A DNA stretch of 60,000 nucleotides from Membranipora membranacea (GCA_914767715.1 OU612072.1:7628001-7688000); one strand, 5' to 3'; shown: positions 31,986 to 44,430, counted from the stretch's first letter. A program made the numbers and translations. Notes: generated by a model not told the origin, from the sequence alone.

Positions 31986-34900
31986 ATGCGGGTATTCAAA
32001 CTGGTGCTAGTTTTGGGAATCACCGGTAAGGTCAAGTCTTTGGACTGTCTATACATAATTAGCTGTGGAGGTATTTTAAGATAATGTCCTAACCCTCAGA
32101 CAAATGTTTGCTCTAAGACATTCCTAAATCTAGTTGACATTTAAACTTTCATTAATTGGAATCAATGCGCAACAATCAGCTTGCTTTAACATTAATGGTG
32201 AGTTACAAGTGAAATACTACTTAGTGACCGATAAAAGGTTATAGTCAGACCGTTATTCAAGGAAATGTTGTGTCAGCATTGTTTGTTAGAAAATTTGATG
32301 CTCTACTTGGCATTGATTATTAAGGAGGGCCTCCCATAAGGGAAGGTAACAACGGAACAGAGTTACCTTCCCTTGTGGGAGGCACATCTTCCACCATCAA
32401 TAATTCATCGCAAGAAGAGCGTTGAGTTTTTCACCAGGCACATCTTAGATAACTTTCTCATAAGTAACTGCCTGACTATAACATGCATTGGTCTTTGGGT
32501 AGTATTAAATAATAGTTTTGTTATCTTTAAATGGAATTGCTAACATGAGCTTTATACAGTCAGGTTAGAAGATCTAATTCTTTGCAGGTTTGCTAAGGGC
32601 CTGCAATATTTTTACTCTTATTTCAAATTAAATTTATTAAAATGATGTATGCTTGTATTACATACCAATAATATGATATATCATTAGTTCCAGCTCCTGT
32701 CCAAAGCAGCACATGCAACGACAAGAAGAGAGTACACCCAACTCTGAACATAACAAACAGCAGTGCTCCAAAGACAAGAATTGATGGTGAAATATGGGCT
32801 TACGGCGATGGAATCACATTGACATGCGAAGGTCAGTACTTGTTACTCAATATATATCCTTAGAAATGGATGCTACTGACACTGCAATAGTTGCATTGCA
32901 AAAAAAACTTGTAAAAAAGAAATTTCAATAAAGTTCTACTACAACGATGTGCCACGCTGTTAAAGAAACATATTTATAGTGCTAACACCCAAAAGTAATG
33001 GGAGTGATTATAAGCTAAGACTCCATACAGTTTTTTCTATAAGTGCGGTTCCTATTAAGGAATTAGAATAAGTAATATACCTGATGTGGGAGGTCAAAAT
33101 ACATTTCTTAGATTGACTGATTAAGCCCTTTTTATATCTAATATGTAATTGTTCTGCAATACAAAGGTTCCTCATGCACATACACACATCGTGCTTTTGA
33201 GAGACAGGCTAACTATGATTCTATTGGATAGGGATTTTTTACAGATCGAATTGCATTTAACTCAGTATTGTGTTCCATTGCCTAAGAATGCAAAATTGAA
33301 TTCTGCTATGAAATAATATTTCACAGCAGAATTCAATGTTTGATAGGGATCATAGGACTTGACTTATTGATATAATACATAGTAAAATCCTATGATTTGA
33401 TGACTTGACCGAGGTGACGAAAAAATAGGAAGATCATCATTTTGTTATCAGCATGTATATTATTGTGATATATATGTACATATGACTTAGAACATGTTCA
33501 GTAAACTAAACATCACATCATCGTTCTTATAAATAAATTTAGATATTTGTGTTTTTTTAATATATTCAAAATGTAGTTGGAGGTTTATATTCACCTGTTT
33601 TATTTACACATATTTTATTGTATGATTAAACAGGGCCCGGAGAAACTTTGACCTGGCTCAGATGGTCTTATGGAAAATTGCAAGAAATTCAGGATGACAA
33701 TTGGGCAACTAGTACGAGCAATAAAAGGTCAATCAAGTTACACGTCCATCCAAGTCCAATTGACCACTTTACTGCCCATCTTCCAAGCATACCTGGATAT
33801 AACCACTCAGGGTTTGTCATCTGCCTTGCGTGGGAAAACACAACAGAAGACTTATACATTTCAAACGCGATACCCATTCGATACCCTTGTAAGTAACACA
33901 TAAAATGTGCCGCGCTCGGTGGACGTAGTTTGCATTTGTTCATTGAAAAGATTAATGGCTTAATTGACTGTCGCTGTGTAGATCTATAACCCGTATAATA
34001 ATCAACTTGACTCAAATCAAACAAGGTTAAGCATAAAAGTTGATATGCAAGGCTGTTTGCTTGTCCAGCGCCACAAAGCAATAACCAGCAAAACCAAAAT
34101 AGTAGCCTTAAACCACTTCTGAGATCTGGAAACTGTTTCACTTACATCAACATAAAAATGCAACAAAAAATAAAATTGCAAAAGAGGCTTTATCATAAAT
34201 ACAATAAGGATACAAAGGCCAATGATCTCAATTTGACAACACCGCACTTTGTCGCACCAGGCTGGCATGTTGATTGAAGCCACTGGGTGAACAGCATGAT
34301 TGCCACATTGTGCCTGCTACATTATAATTTCCCTCTGTTTCAAGATTGCAGCTATCGCATCAAGGGCCACACTTACGGTAAATATGAAGGTGTATGCTGT
34401 CATGGATGTTTCAAACAGAAGTGTGCGCCTCGTGAACTATTAGATGAGAGTGATGTGTACTGGTATATACGGTATCCTAATTACACAGATGTGAACATCG
34501 GCAGAGGTATGAGAACCAGTAGTATTGGCTGTGGCTACAAATGTCATTTACCATAGACCCGTGTGGATAGGCTTTCTTAGACCATGGTCACTTAACATGT
34601 AGTTAGAAATACTCCAAATGGCTTTCTCTTGGGCTTAAGGGGACAAGATGATTATGAAACAATCAATGTGGCTGTCATTGTCTGACAAATTGACCCGCCT
34701 GTCCAACGTTGTAGCTCAAGACTTAGCAATAGCAATAATCGTGCTTATAGGGTGTCAAATACAAACTTTAAAGTTAAGTCAACTCTCTTGTTGTGTACCT
34801 GATCATGAACTTAGAGTCGAAAGAGAACAGTCACAATGCACTGGTGGAATCCCGGTATCAATTTCTTTCAATTGAGCTTTCTTGGGTAACAGAACTTGTG

Positions 34901-37900
34901 AACGCTGAATTTTTAAATTAAGAATTGTCCTCATACAAAACCAGGAGAACGCTCTTGCCACTCTTAGGTTTTCCACTTTGTACCCTAGTGTTTACATTTT
35001 TGCGAGGGACCACTCTCTTATCAATTGCTATAGATCAAAAGTCTCCTCTAATCACTACCCCCCCCCCCCTCAATTTTTATTTTTCTCTAATATTAACCAC
35101 ATTTTGGTTGATAAATCCCATCACTGCAATGAGATCATCTTTTCGTCGTTTACTCTACATTTGGATTAAGTCCTGCAAAATCTCCCACTGCAGCTTTGAT
35201 CTCCCTTTTCTATTTTCCCGATAGTCTCACTCTTATTGGAAAAAGTAAAAGTTAACAGATCTCAGCTTTAGTTAACCTTCCTTTACTAGTCTCAGGTCAA
35301 CCTTTACTGCCTTCCTTACGCATGAAAACTATTCAATCTCGACCCACTTTACCTCACTTCATCACAACTAGTTTCACTTTAATTAAATTAATTCTCTAAG
35401 CATATTATAATCAATATTGATAGTTTGAGACACTTTGGACACTCAAGCTAAAAATAGCATTGCTCAAAATCCTATCTGAGTTGACAATGTATTTTATTTT
35501 TTTTAGGTTTGGATTTCTGCCATGATTTTAAGACTTTTTATCGTCAAGATGGTTGGTACGATGTCATAGGATGTAGTATACGTAATGACAGTGGACTTTA
35601 TGAAGCTAGTGCGCTTTCCACTCGCTATCGGGGAACTGACGAGTTTTATAATCCTGACGACACTCCTAGTCCATGCAATAGAACACAGGAGCAAGATATT
35701 TCCAAAATGCCTGGTAAATAACATATTATGCTTCATTTTCGTGTTGATCATTTTTTCTATTTATCACGAACCATCTTTTTGCAAAAAAATGTTAGGCTAA
35801 CCGACAACAAAACAAATGTGCTGAAAGATCTTCTGACTCCGCTTAAAGTAGCAGGCACCGCTAAATATCAATCCACCTAAAATTTGCCTTCTCAGATAGG
35901 CAACATACTAAATAATGAAAATCAAGGTATAAGCTCTCATTCTGCACCGCAAGGCAGTCAGCAGCCCCTTAACCCCAATGGTTGCAATAAAATGAATTAA
36001 AGTGAGAAGCTTTGGTTTGTTTATAATCTAATAAAAGTTGCGTAATTATACATCTACAAAAGCAATGGTCTGGTGTCTGTAGATGATTTTGTAATTGAGG
36101 TGACTGCTTATGTGTTTAGATTAATACAGACAAGAAAAAGAATCCCTATATAAATTAGCTTTTTCAAATTATATATTTATTTTAGAGTATTTACAATCGG
36201 TCAATCATATTGGGTTTGCATGTTACTGAAAAAAATTGTGGAAGAGAGTTTGCAATTGAAATAATTTAAATATTCTACTCAGTGAATTAAATGCGATTTT
36301 TCCCCAATATTAGGACTGAGCATTGCAAAAGATATTTTTCCCTTTGGCATTACATTTTGAAAGGAAATCGAATTGAAATTTATTCCCAATTTGTTATCAA
36401 ATTTAGCGTTCGAAAGTAAAGTATATGAGCGTTGTTCAATGGATTTGAGTGACCTGCACAGTATGAGCAGAATAAGATTTTGTTATTGGCGCAGCCCTAA
36501 AACAAGGAAAAATCAAAAATTGGTATTAAGAGATGTTTTTCATAATTTGTCAATAATTCAAAAAGGTCCCATTCAAGAGTAAGTAGCTGGGAAAATTGGG
36601 TCAAAAGTTTGTGTGCCTAGATGAAGCAGGACTGGAAATAATTGAAAGAAAAGAAGTTTATATATTAACCATTGGCAATGATAGCATTTTAATTCACTGT
36701 GTAATTTGTAAATTTGCAACATGAAAGTTTAGAATGAGTATATTATTACATTTCAAATTTTGGTACATGGTACATTTTCTTACTCACGAATTTGCAGTTC
36801 CAAACATCATGTACGGAGATTGCTCTGTAACCCTCAGACCAGGATTTCAGGTCATTTATGGAACAGATATTCAACTGAATGATAAAAATGATGGCCATTG
36901 GTTTTATACAGAGGAGGGTCAACCTAAACATCACATTGGTGAGTGTAAACAGGCTTTTGTTTCAACCATATGTGTCAACAGCTATAATGATGATCTGTCA
37001 TTAATTGGTTTGAACATCATTAATTAATTACTATTCAAAAGCTGCACAGCTGAGTGTCAATAGCTCATTAAAAATTAAATTTGATAAAATTGTGTCCGAG
37101 GCATTTTAAAAGGTGAAAGGCGCTCTGTGGAATCGAGCACGTCGACGGTTAAAATTTAGATCCTGATCGATCATGTTTTTGTGAATTTCTGGAATAATGT
37201 AATGTTTGTAATAATGGGAATCTTAAAAGCATTATGTCAACCAAACCTAGGAACTTGAGCAAAAGGTAGAAGTTTCTTAACATTATTTTGTACAAAACCC
37301 AGAAAGTTGAAATATTGTAAGAAAAGTCTGTTGATATTTTATGAGTGCTTATTCAACAGACATTGTTACGTGAGAACTTCAATTGAAAACAGTTTTTTGT
37401 TGCAGACAATAGTGTCCATTTGGCAGTGTTTTTGATGTTATCTAGTATTTGTTGGTGTTTTTATTAAAAGAAAGTGGCCGAGATATGTTATGTTCATGTG
37501 GTATGGTTACGTGTGATATGGTGGGGTGTTGCGCCGCCCGGTGTTGCATGGTAAAAAATAGAAATATTATGATCACGATTTCCATGGACATGTTTTTGAT
37601 ATTCAGGTAAATCACTCTCACTTGACGTACCTAAGACTCGCTACTATGAGACCCAAATATTGTACTGTATGGAAACGAGCAATACAAGTATGAATTGTGT
37701 CAGAGTAAAGATCAAGTTTTCGAATGGCAATGCTGGTAATATGCTTTATATTACTATATTTGTTATATACACTAGACGGGACTTTTTAATGATCAGGTGT
37801 CCTGTCCCCTGTCTGGTAATGGCATCAATGTATGTGGATCATGCTAAATTCTTCTTAAATACTTCCGAATACCTTTGCCTCATTTTTGATTTGGTATTTT

Positions 37901-38525
37901 GATGTTAACAATGCAAGCAACGTGGTAATGATAATCATTCCAAATGTACAAAATTTCAAACAATAAAAGTACCTGCAGATACTACCATGTCAAAAATGTA
38001 AAACTCACCAAATAACTGATGACTGATTTTCTTGCTGCATGACAATTAGCTAAAGCAGTACATTATTAGAATTATGGTGACTAGAGGATACGGCTGAATC
38101 ATGGAGGGTAGGAAGCAGGCATTTTCAGTCATTGTTTGATCAGAATAAGCTTAGATGAATGATGTCATCTTCATGAACAAATTGTTATTCTGACAGGTAT
38201 CAGCACAGCAGCAGTTGGTGGCATAGTACTGGCAGTCATTGCTCTGGTAGCGGGGGCAGCTGTTCTTTTGGCAATGAAGTTTAGATCTGGCAATGTTAAG
38301 GTAAGCGAAGGCAAGACTGGTCCGCTGACAGCACAAGCAGCTGACACTAAGGGAGACTATCAAACTAAGAGAAAGCGAAAAAGCAAAATGTCTGGGGAGA
38401 GAAAGGGTAACTCGAGTTCAACAACGAGATTCGCTGGGCAACCTGATCAACCTCCTAAGAGAAAGAAACGAAAAAGTAGGTTGACTGGAGACAACAAAAG
38501 GATCTCATCAGGGTTTGATCGCTAA
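31986..38525 (+). CDS. single-pass membrane protein with three Ig-like domains
   Basis: Eight exons: 31986-32025, 32694-32831, 33634-33888, 34345-34506, 35507-35713, 36798-36938, 37607-37735, 38197-38525. All seven introns are phase 1 with GT/AG ends; the sum is 1,401 nt, 466 residues plus TAA. Exon 1 gives a leader (MRVFKLVLVLGIT). Exons 2-3 (14-144) have ITLTCEG, TWLRWSY and HSGFVICLAWE, the Cys-Trp-Cys pattern of an Ig fold. Exons 4-5 (145-267) have VYWYIRYP and WYDVIGCSIRNDSGLYEAS. Exons 6-7 (268-357) have IQLNDKNDGHWFYTE and TQILYCMETSN. Several N-glycosylation sequons (NIT, NSS, NTT, NYT, NRT, NTS). Residues 361-384 form one transmembrane helix. The tail of about 80 residues is rich in Lys/Arg and holds one Tyr, with no ITAM or ITIM. 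Likely a cell-surface receptor or adhesion protein. Domains 2 and 3 are diverged, so their Ig call is softer than domain 1. Confidence 0.82.
32329..32383. repeat. 22-bp-arm hairpin in intron 1
   Basis: GCCTCCCATAAGGGAAGGTAAC pairs with GTTACCTTCCCTTGTGGGAGGC with one mismatch, around an 11-bp loop. Likely a small MITE relic or local palindrome. Confidence 0.85.
33300..33346. repeat. imperfect inverted repeat in intron 2
   Basis: ATTGAATTCTGCTATGAAAT faces ATTTCACAGCAGAATTCAAT with almost no loop and one or two mismatches. Confidence 0.75.
34507..35506 (+). other. intron inside the second Ig-like domain
   Basis: Phase 1 intron. Contains a run of C near 35060 and nothing else recognised. Confidence 0.5.
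35714..36797 (+). other. intron between Ig-like domains 2 and 3
   Basis: Phase 1 intron, AT-rich. The open stretch 36373-36582 shows no domain and no splice partner. Confidence 0.5.
38197..38525 (+). CDS. transmembrane and cytoplasmic-tail exon of the Ig-like receptor
   Basis: Encodes STAAVGGIVLAVIALVAG and on to LLAMKF (one hydrophobic helix with small-residue GG/AG spacing), then a tail with two basic clusters, KRKRKSK and PKRKKRKSR, separated by a Ser/Thr stretch. The clusters resemble nuclear import signals or a membrane-surface polybasic region. There is no kinase or TIR domain; signalling, if any, would go through partners. Confidence 0.85.
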
Positions 38526-38576
38526 CTTCACTCGGCAATATTGTCACATGATGATCCAAAGGAATCAGCAGTGCAA

Positions 38577-38582
38577 AATAAA
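38577..38582 (+). terminator. polyadenylation signal of the Ig-like receptor gene
   Basis: AATAAA 52 bp after the stop codon. Confidence 0.6.
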
Positions 38583-38599
38583 CGGTCAAGATCATTCTA

Positions 38600-39530
38600 A
38601 TTTAGTTTGACTGAGAACTCTAAGGACACAAACAATTATATTCATTCACATTTGTTAGCATGTTTCTTGCACATTTATTCTAGTTACATAGTATCACGCT
38701 TCGGCATATCTCACAATAGTGTTTAACCACTTTGGATTGTTATTGCTACACCTGTTATCAAACAATGCTGGTTGCTGCCTGTGCAAGCGACCTGTATTTT
38801 AGGACCTATTTGTCTCCAAAAACTCAGTTCACAATCTGTAGCATTTACAGTTGAGGACCATAAAAATCCCTTTCACTTTCAGCAGTATTTCAAAATTACA
38901 TAGCTGTAACAAAATATTATAAGTTATATCAACTCACTAACTAATAAAGTTCCACAAATCCAAGATTATTGCTAATTGAATCAAGATCTAAAGCTAAAGC
39001 AGTTAGAAGGAAAATTATTGCAAATATAGTATGGGTTACCATCGATCACCATGGACATAGAACAGAATGAAACATACGTCTGTATGGAGATGTAATCACT
39101 TATAAGTGTTATCAATCTGTGTATGAGAATATGGTGTAAGTGTGTTGTAAATGATCAGGCGTGTATAGGAGTTAACTGCTTTGTAAATGTTAGGAGACAG
39201 TCCTAACCTACCCCAATCACAAGGTAGGGGATTTCTAGTACAGAGACCGGAGGCCAGACCTGTAAAGCAAGACCAAGGCTCAGCTACCTCCAATGCAAGA
39301 GAGAGAAACCAAAGATAGGTACCTCAGAGTATGAGCGCAATCAAGGTCCAATTAACACACTGTGGTTTGAGTGACGCTTCAATTAAGTGATCAAGTGGTT
39401 TATGATTCTTTGCAGTATCAGTGAACCTTTAGGTGATTAAGTAATTCTGATATCACTATGGTTTGTTAAGTGAATAGGTGAACCGAGCATATTTTTGAGT
39501 GATCCTTATTATGATAAAGGTTTTCAATCC
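38600..39530. other. intergenic, no gene seen
   Basis: 3' flank of the receptor gene. No ORF or repeat family recognised. Confidence 0.45.
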
Positions 39531-39531
39531 T

Positions 39532-39638
39532 TGTGAGTGTGTGTGGGTGTGTGTGTGTGTGTGTGTGTGCGTGTGTATGTGCGTGTGCGTGTGTGTGTGT
39601 GTGTGTATGCATACATGTATGTATGCATGTATGTATTC
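39532..39638. repeat. (GT)n microsatellite grading into GTAT/GCAT repeats
   Basis: Long run of GTGTGTG with interruptions, followed by ATGTATGTATGCATG. Confidence 0.93.
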
Positions 39639-39883
39639 AGCGACTAAATTTTTGTGAAGTGGTGTATTCTATAATGGCAAAGTGGGGAGTGGGCTAATAA
39701 TAGTAGTAATGGCAGTAAATGTTTTTTATACACACATAACTTGTGAGATATTATTCCAAGCAGCAAAGTGTGTGAGTGAGGAAAGGGATGAGTGTTGACT
39801 GTTGAATGTGTTTGGCTATTTAGTGACTTAATTTATGTGATTTGGTGCAATTCATACTGGCGAAGTGGCGGGAGGGGAGGGGC

Positions 39884-42800
39884 TGTCGAACCCACAAGCG
39901 ACACAAACGTCAAAACGTCGAAATCTAGCGTTCCACTAACGTCGCAATCCCAAAAACGTCACAACGAAGGGTTTTTAGAACATCGCAAACCCACAAACGT
40001 CGCAATAGCTCGAACCCAATAACGCCGCAAATGTCACAACTCAACAAAAATGCCGAGTTGTCTTCTCATTGGCAAATTGGTGATGATGATATGTTGCGAG
40101 ATGTAGATAGGAGCATAAGAGCTTCGAACACGGTGGGGAGTTGAATATCAACGTTATAATATTGTGCTTAATGGATAATGGATAATTGTTGAGTATAACA
40201 TTTGAATCAGTTTTTCATTTTCTTTATTGTCACCTCAGAATCAATTAATGCTGTCATAAAAGGGATGCTAATCAACATTTAGTAGACATAGTGACATACC
40301 AATTGGTAGAGGATACGGATTTCAAAACACTATGGGAGTTGAAATATTTAGGATATTGTACCAGTTCCTAGCAGAGAAAAACTTCCTAGGATCATGATAA
40401 AACTTGTTACCTCAGAATTCATTACTGCTGTCTTATACGGGATGCTTATCAAGATTTAGGGCAAGTGAGGCAAATATATGCATAAATGTCAAGCTTGAAA
40501 TATACCGTCATGTTTTATATAGGCTATGCTATGCTTTTACACTAGATGGAATACCAGAAACGGGATAAAAATATTAAACCATTTATGCATGAACTGCTTC
40601 ATCTCTCTATGGCTTATCCTTTATCTACTGACTAATATAAGGAATTTTTACATCATTCCCAAGCTTCATGGTTTTCATATAAATTTTATGATAATAAAAC
40701 CTAAACTGGAAACCATACAAACTGTTAGCATACAATAGGTGGCAATTTTAGAACATTGCATTGCTTAATGGCAATTGTGTTTTCATCAGTCTGAAATCTA
40801 GTGCTTTGAGCAACTTCGAACAAGATTTTGAGCTTGTCTTTTTCAATTTTTTTAAAGTTTAAAATTTGAATGTACCACGATAGTTTGTAGAATTAAATGC
40901 AGGTATTAAACTCAAAATCTGGACTGCAGGTCAATGATAGTGCAATTGCAAATTTTCAGAATTTAATATCGCTTTTTGACCAAGGGGTTCATTGTTGATA
41001 GCCATGGTTATATAATATATGAGTTTCCCTATAAAATTTAAGTCAAATTCCAAATTCTCAATATACTTTAGTTTTGGATTTCCATAGATATTCATTATGG
41101 GATCCGTTATCCTCTTAAATTTTTTTGATTTGTTATTGTTTACTCTTTGAAATAGAAGTATTCAAAGTTCTACGTCCTGCAAGAGCATGGCAATCAGTAA
41201 TCTGCCTTGACAAGCATTGCTGGTAGAAGAGGGGAACCCCTCGGGCAAAGCTTGTCAAGACAGCCTAAGGAGCCAGCAGATAATTTTTTTGAGATATAGT
41301 GTTTTGCTTGTTTAGTAATGAAATCAATGGATAAAATTCGCAGCTCAACTATGCCTGGGTACCCAAAGACCATTATCCTACCTCTAGAAATGTAACCCGC
41401 TCTCTTCTATCTAGCCAGCAGGTGAAACAGTATATATCTATAATTCTACCTATACATGCACTGAGCTGCCTATTACCTATTCAGAGGTATGAAGGAGGGG
41501 TCAATGAATAAAATAAAAAAGATCTGTAGATCTGCTGTAGGGATATTCTACTGATTATCCATTGTGTTAAATAAATCTTTAATAACATTTTATTTGATGT
41601 AGAAAACATAGTTATGAGTTACCCTGTTTTAATTTGTGAGGGAACAGCTCCAATGAAATGGAAATTGAAAAATTGTTTCTTTTATCCGAGCATCGTCGAT
41701 CGTTACAAAGTAACAGCTCAAGCTTACATGCAAATGATATAAAAATAAACCAAGGCGTGTTATCATCGGAGTGATATAACTTTTTTTTTATTGATGGATC
41801 AAGGCTTTGTCTGCAAGAGGAAAAAATCCACATGTGTCAATACTTCTTGATGAATTCAATCATTGGCTAAATAAAACATTAAAGATTCATAGACAAAGAA
41901 TGTCAGAGCATAATGGATACTGTATTTGGAATCTCCATGCTTCATTACATATACCCACCAATTTCTTATCACTCTGCTGCAATCCAGTGTTGAGAAATAG
42001 GCAACACTATCTGATTGTTTTATACACAAATTATTATGGGATGTCCCCTAAGCTGTGACCTAGATAGAGGAAATTCCCTACGGGTCACATGACACATTGC
42101 GTAGAAAAGCATTAAAGGGCAACCAAGGTTTCGCAGCAATGCATTAATGGGTAGCAAATAATGTGCTGGGCAGCATCAGCTTTGTGCATTACGCGATGCA
42201 AAACTCAAAGTAGTCACTGACTCTAAGCTGGGTAACACTTCAGTTTAGGGGAGGTTCCAAGACTTTGCTGTAATAATTATAGAGCACAGGCTAAAAAATA
42301 ACAGGAACAGGAAACTGCTATGTGGTATTCTCTTTTAGCTGAGTTTGAGTACCTGATGGAAGAAATGTTTCACAAGAATTCTGGCTGAATAATCATCCGA
42401 ATAATATTTTGTCTTTTTCCCCATGCAGAAGGTGCAATCTGCTATTAATCAATGGCCATCAATGAGAAGTTGTTTGAAACCTTGGTTGCCCTTTAAGTAT
42501 TTTAGTTTTCTAGTATCTAATCAAGCTCTTGATCTAGGCTTACAACTTCTAAACCCTTGCATGAGCTCATATAGAATGGTGTTTGGAGTGTCTCCAGCCA
42601 GCTATAAAAGTATCTGTTTCCAGAAATTACTATAATTAGGTCACATAATGATTATCACACATCATCACTGAAGTCTATCGACGTCATCAAATTTTCGGAG
42701 TTACCTCCACCTTACTCCAAAATTATTTTTCCACACTATTTTGAATAACTTCTAGAATATGATACACTAGCCTTGCAAAATAATTGACAGATGTAAGGAA

Positions 42801-43280
42801 GTATAGAGATTCCAAATCTGGCATCCATTATGCTCTGAACACAGTCCTTGTCTATGAAACTTTAAGGTACATTAAAGAATGGTATGTCACTATATCTGCT
42901 AGATGTTGGTTAGCATCCCTTTTATGAGAGCATTAATGGATGCTGAGGTAACAATAAAGGAAGTGAAAAAAAATATTCAAATAACCTAACAAATACACAC
43001 TTTTCCATAGCACAATATATAACATTGATATCAATTCCCCACCGTGTTTTGAAAATCCTACGCTCCGATCTACTTCTTGCAACAAATCATCATCACCAAT
43101 TTGCATCAAATGAGAAGACACGTCGGCATGAGTTCGAGATATTGCGGTGTTTAAAAAATTGCGACGTTTGTGGGTTTGCGACCTTATAAAAACCGTTTGT
43201 TGCGACGTTTTTGGGATTGCGACGTTAGTGGAACGCTAGATTGCGACGTTTTGACGTTTGCGACGTTTGTGGGTTCAACA
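39884..43280. mobile_element. 3.4-kb DNA transposon with long inverted repeats, superfamily unknown
   Basis: Left end TGTCGAACCCACAAGCG and right end CGTTTGTGGGTTCAACA form inverted TG/CA termini. The arms (39884-40168 and 43010-43280) pair over about 280 bp, ending near CACAATAT. GGGGC stands on both sides (39879-39883 and 43281-43285) and looks like a 5-bp target duplication. The outer 130 bp of each arm is built of short repeats with core ACGTCGCAA(A/T). The 2.8-kb interior has no convincing transposase on either strand. Target length and ends do not fit hAT, Tc1/mariner, piggyBac or Mutator. A non-autonomous element is likely. Confidence 0.85.
40169..43009. other. interior of the 3.4-kb element, no coding seen
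   Basis: AT-rich. A small hairpin at about 41206-41266 (CCTTGACAAGC facing GCTTGTCAAG). Open stretches of up to 83 codons show no family. Confidence 0.5.
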
Positions 43281-43320
43281 GGGGCTAATAATAGTAAAAG
43301 TAACAGTAACGTCTTTATTT

Positions 43321-44049
43321 ATTTTATTATGATTTGTCCCCCTGCTCATCTTTTATGTATAAATTGGGTATATACTCATCACACTCAGTAACAACAGTGA
43401 TCCTAACTTATCAACATTCATCTCCACCAAAACCTAATTGCTCACTAGCCAGAACTTCTTGACAAAACCTTGTAAAGAAAATTTGCGGCAGATCTATAAC
43501 ACTAGAATGACTTTTCTAAATTGTCACTCAAAGACATAAAACCCCTTCGTCCCTTGTGGTTGATGAGCTAGAATGCCTCCGCTTGAACCAATATCACTAC
43601 CCACACTCCATATTATACCAATCTTTTGGCTCCGCATTTTACGTTGTCATCCCTTCGATTACCCTGCTTGTATAGAATTTGGGAAAGTGGTCATCTTGCA
43701 CCACCAACCACGCCACATGCGGCCACATGCACGCCTGCTACCACGACATATTCCATGCATGCTACAACGCCTGGCACAACGCTGCCTTTGTTGTGACAGG
43801 CGTTGTACCTTTTGTTGTGTACAACTTTACCTACCACTGTATATGCAACGCTGGACTGCATACTGGCGTTGTTGGGCGTTGCTGGGCGTTGCTGGGCGTT
43901 GTGGGTACCACTGATGATGTCTCACGCACCTGGGCGCGCCTGAGTTCTGCTGATTAACTGACAAGACCCCCAAGTAAACTTTTTTTCAGTTTTCTTTTCA
44001 ACAGCACGCAGTGGGTGGAAATTCCAGGTAAAAATGTCAAGGTCAATTA
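43321..44049 (+). repeat. left terminal inverted repeat of the ISL2EU-like element
   Basis: 729 bp, mirrored at 46631-47351. Contains repeated GGCGTTGCTGG units and a TGCACCACCAACCACGCC stretch. Open frames here also occur in the other arm simply because the arms match; I do not call them genes. Confidence 0.88.
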
Positions 44050-44430
44050 GCTTGTGTCAGGAGTTGTCCCATATTGTAGGGGGCGCTGGACTGATGAGAC
44101 CGGAAGTAGTTGACATTTACTATATACTTATAAAGTGGTCAATCAAAATTTCTATCAAAAAGTTAAATGTACAGGACTATGCAGATACCTCTAGCTGATT
44201 GGACAGTATACTTAGAATCTTGAGGCCATTGTAGCATAGATTTGATAACATTAGGAGGTGACAGGGGCTCTATCATCAGCTAATACTAGTTTATAAAGAG
44301 ACATCACGATAGCAACCCATAGTAGTATAATAACAAATGTAAAGCATCTCAGTCTAATAAACATCAGCATGTGAGCATGTAAAATTGTGTGAGCTGAAGA
44401 CCTGAGGAAACTAAAAGAGAGAACTTAGGA

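Noticed and set aside
33689-34283. Two minus-strand open stretches (150 and 88 codons) over the receptor gene
   Set aside because: They overlap, on the other strand, a well-supported Ig-like exon with good splice sites, and show no domain. The second is hydrophobic by AT-rich chance.
36373-36582. 69-codon ORF in the receptor intron
   Set aside because: No family, no splice partner; adding it would break the phase 1 chain of flanking exons.
43311-43325. Target-site duplication for the ISL2EU-like element
   Set aside because: Both edges are runs of A and T, so a 2-3 bp duplication cannot be separated from the arm ends by eye.
43573-43957. Open frames of 92-113 codons in the left arm of the ISL2EU-like element, mirrored at 46725-47099
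   Set aside because: Both arms show the same frames only because they are inverted copies. The sequence is built of short GGCGTTG repeats and hairpins, and has no domain.
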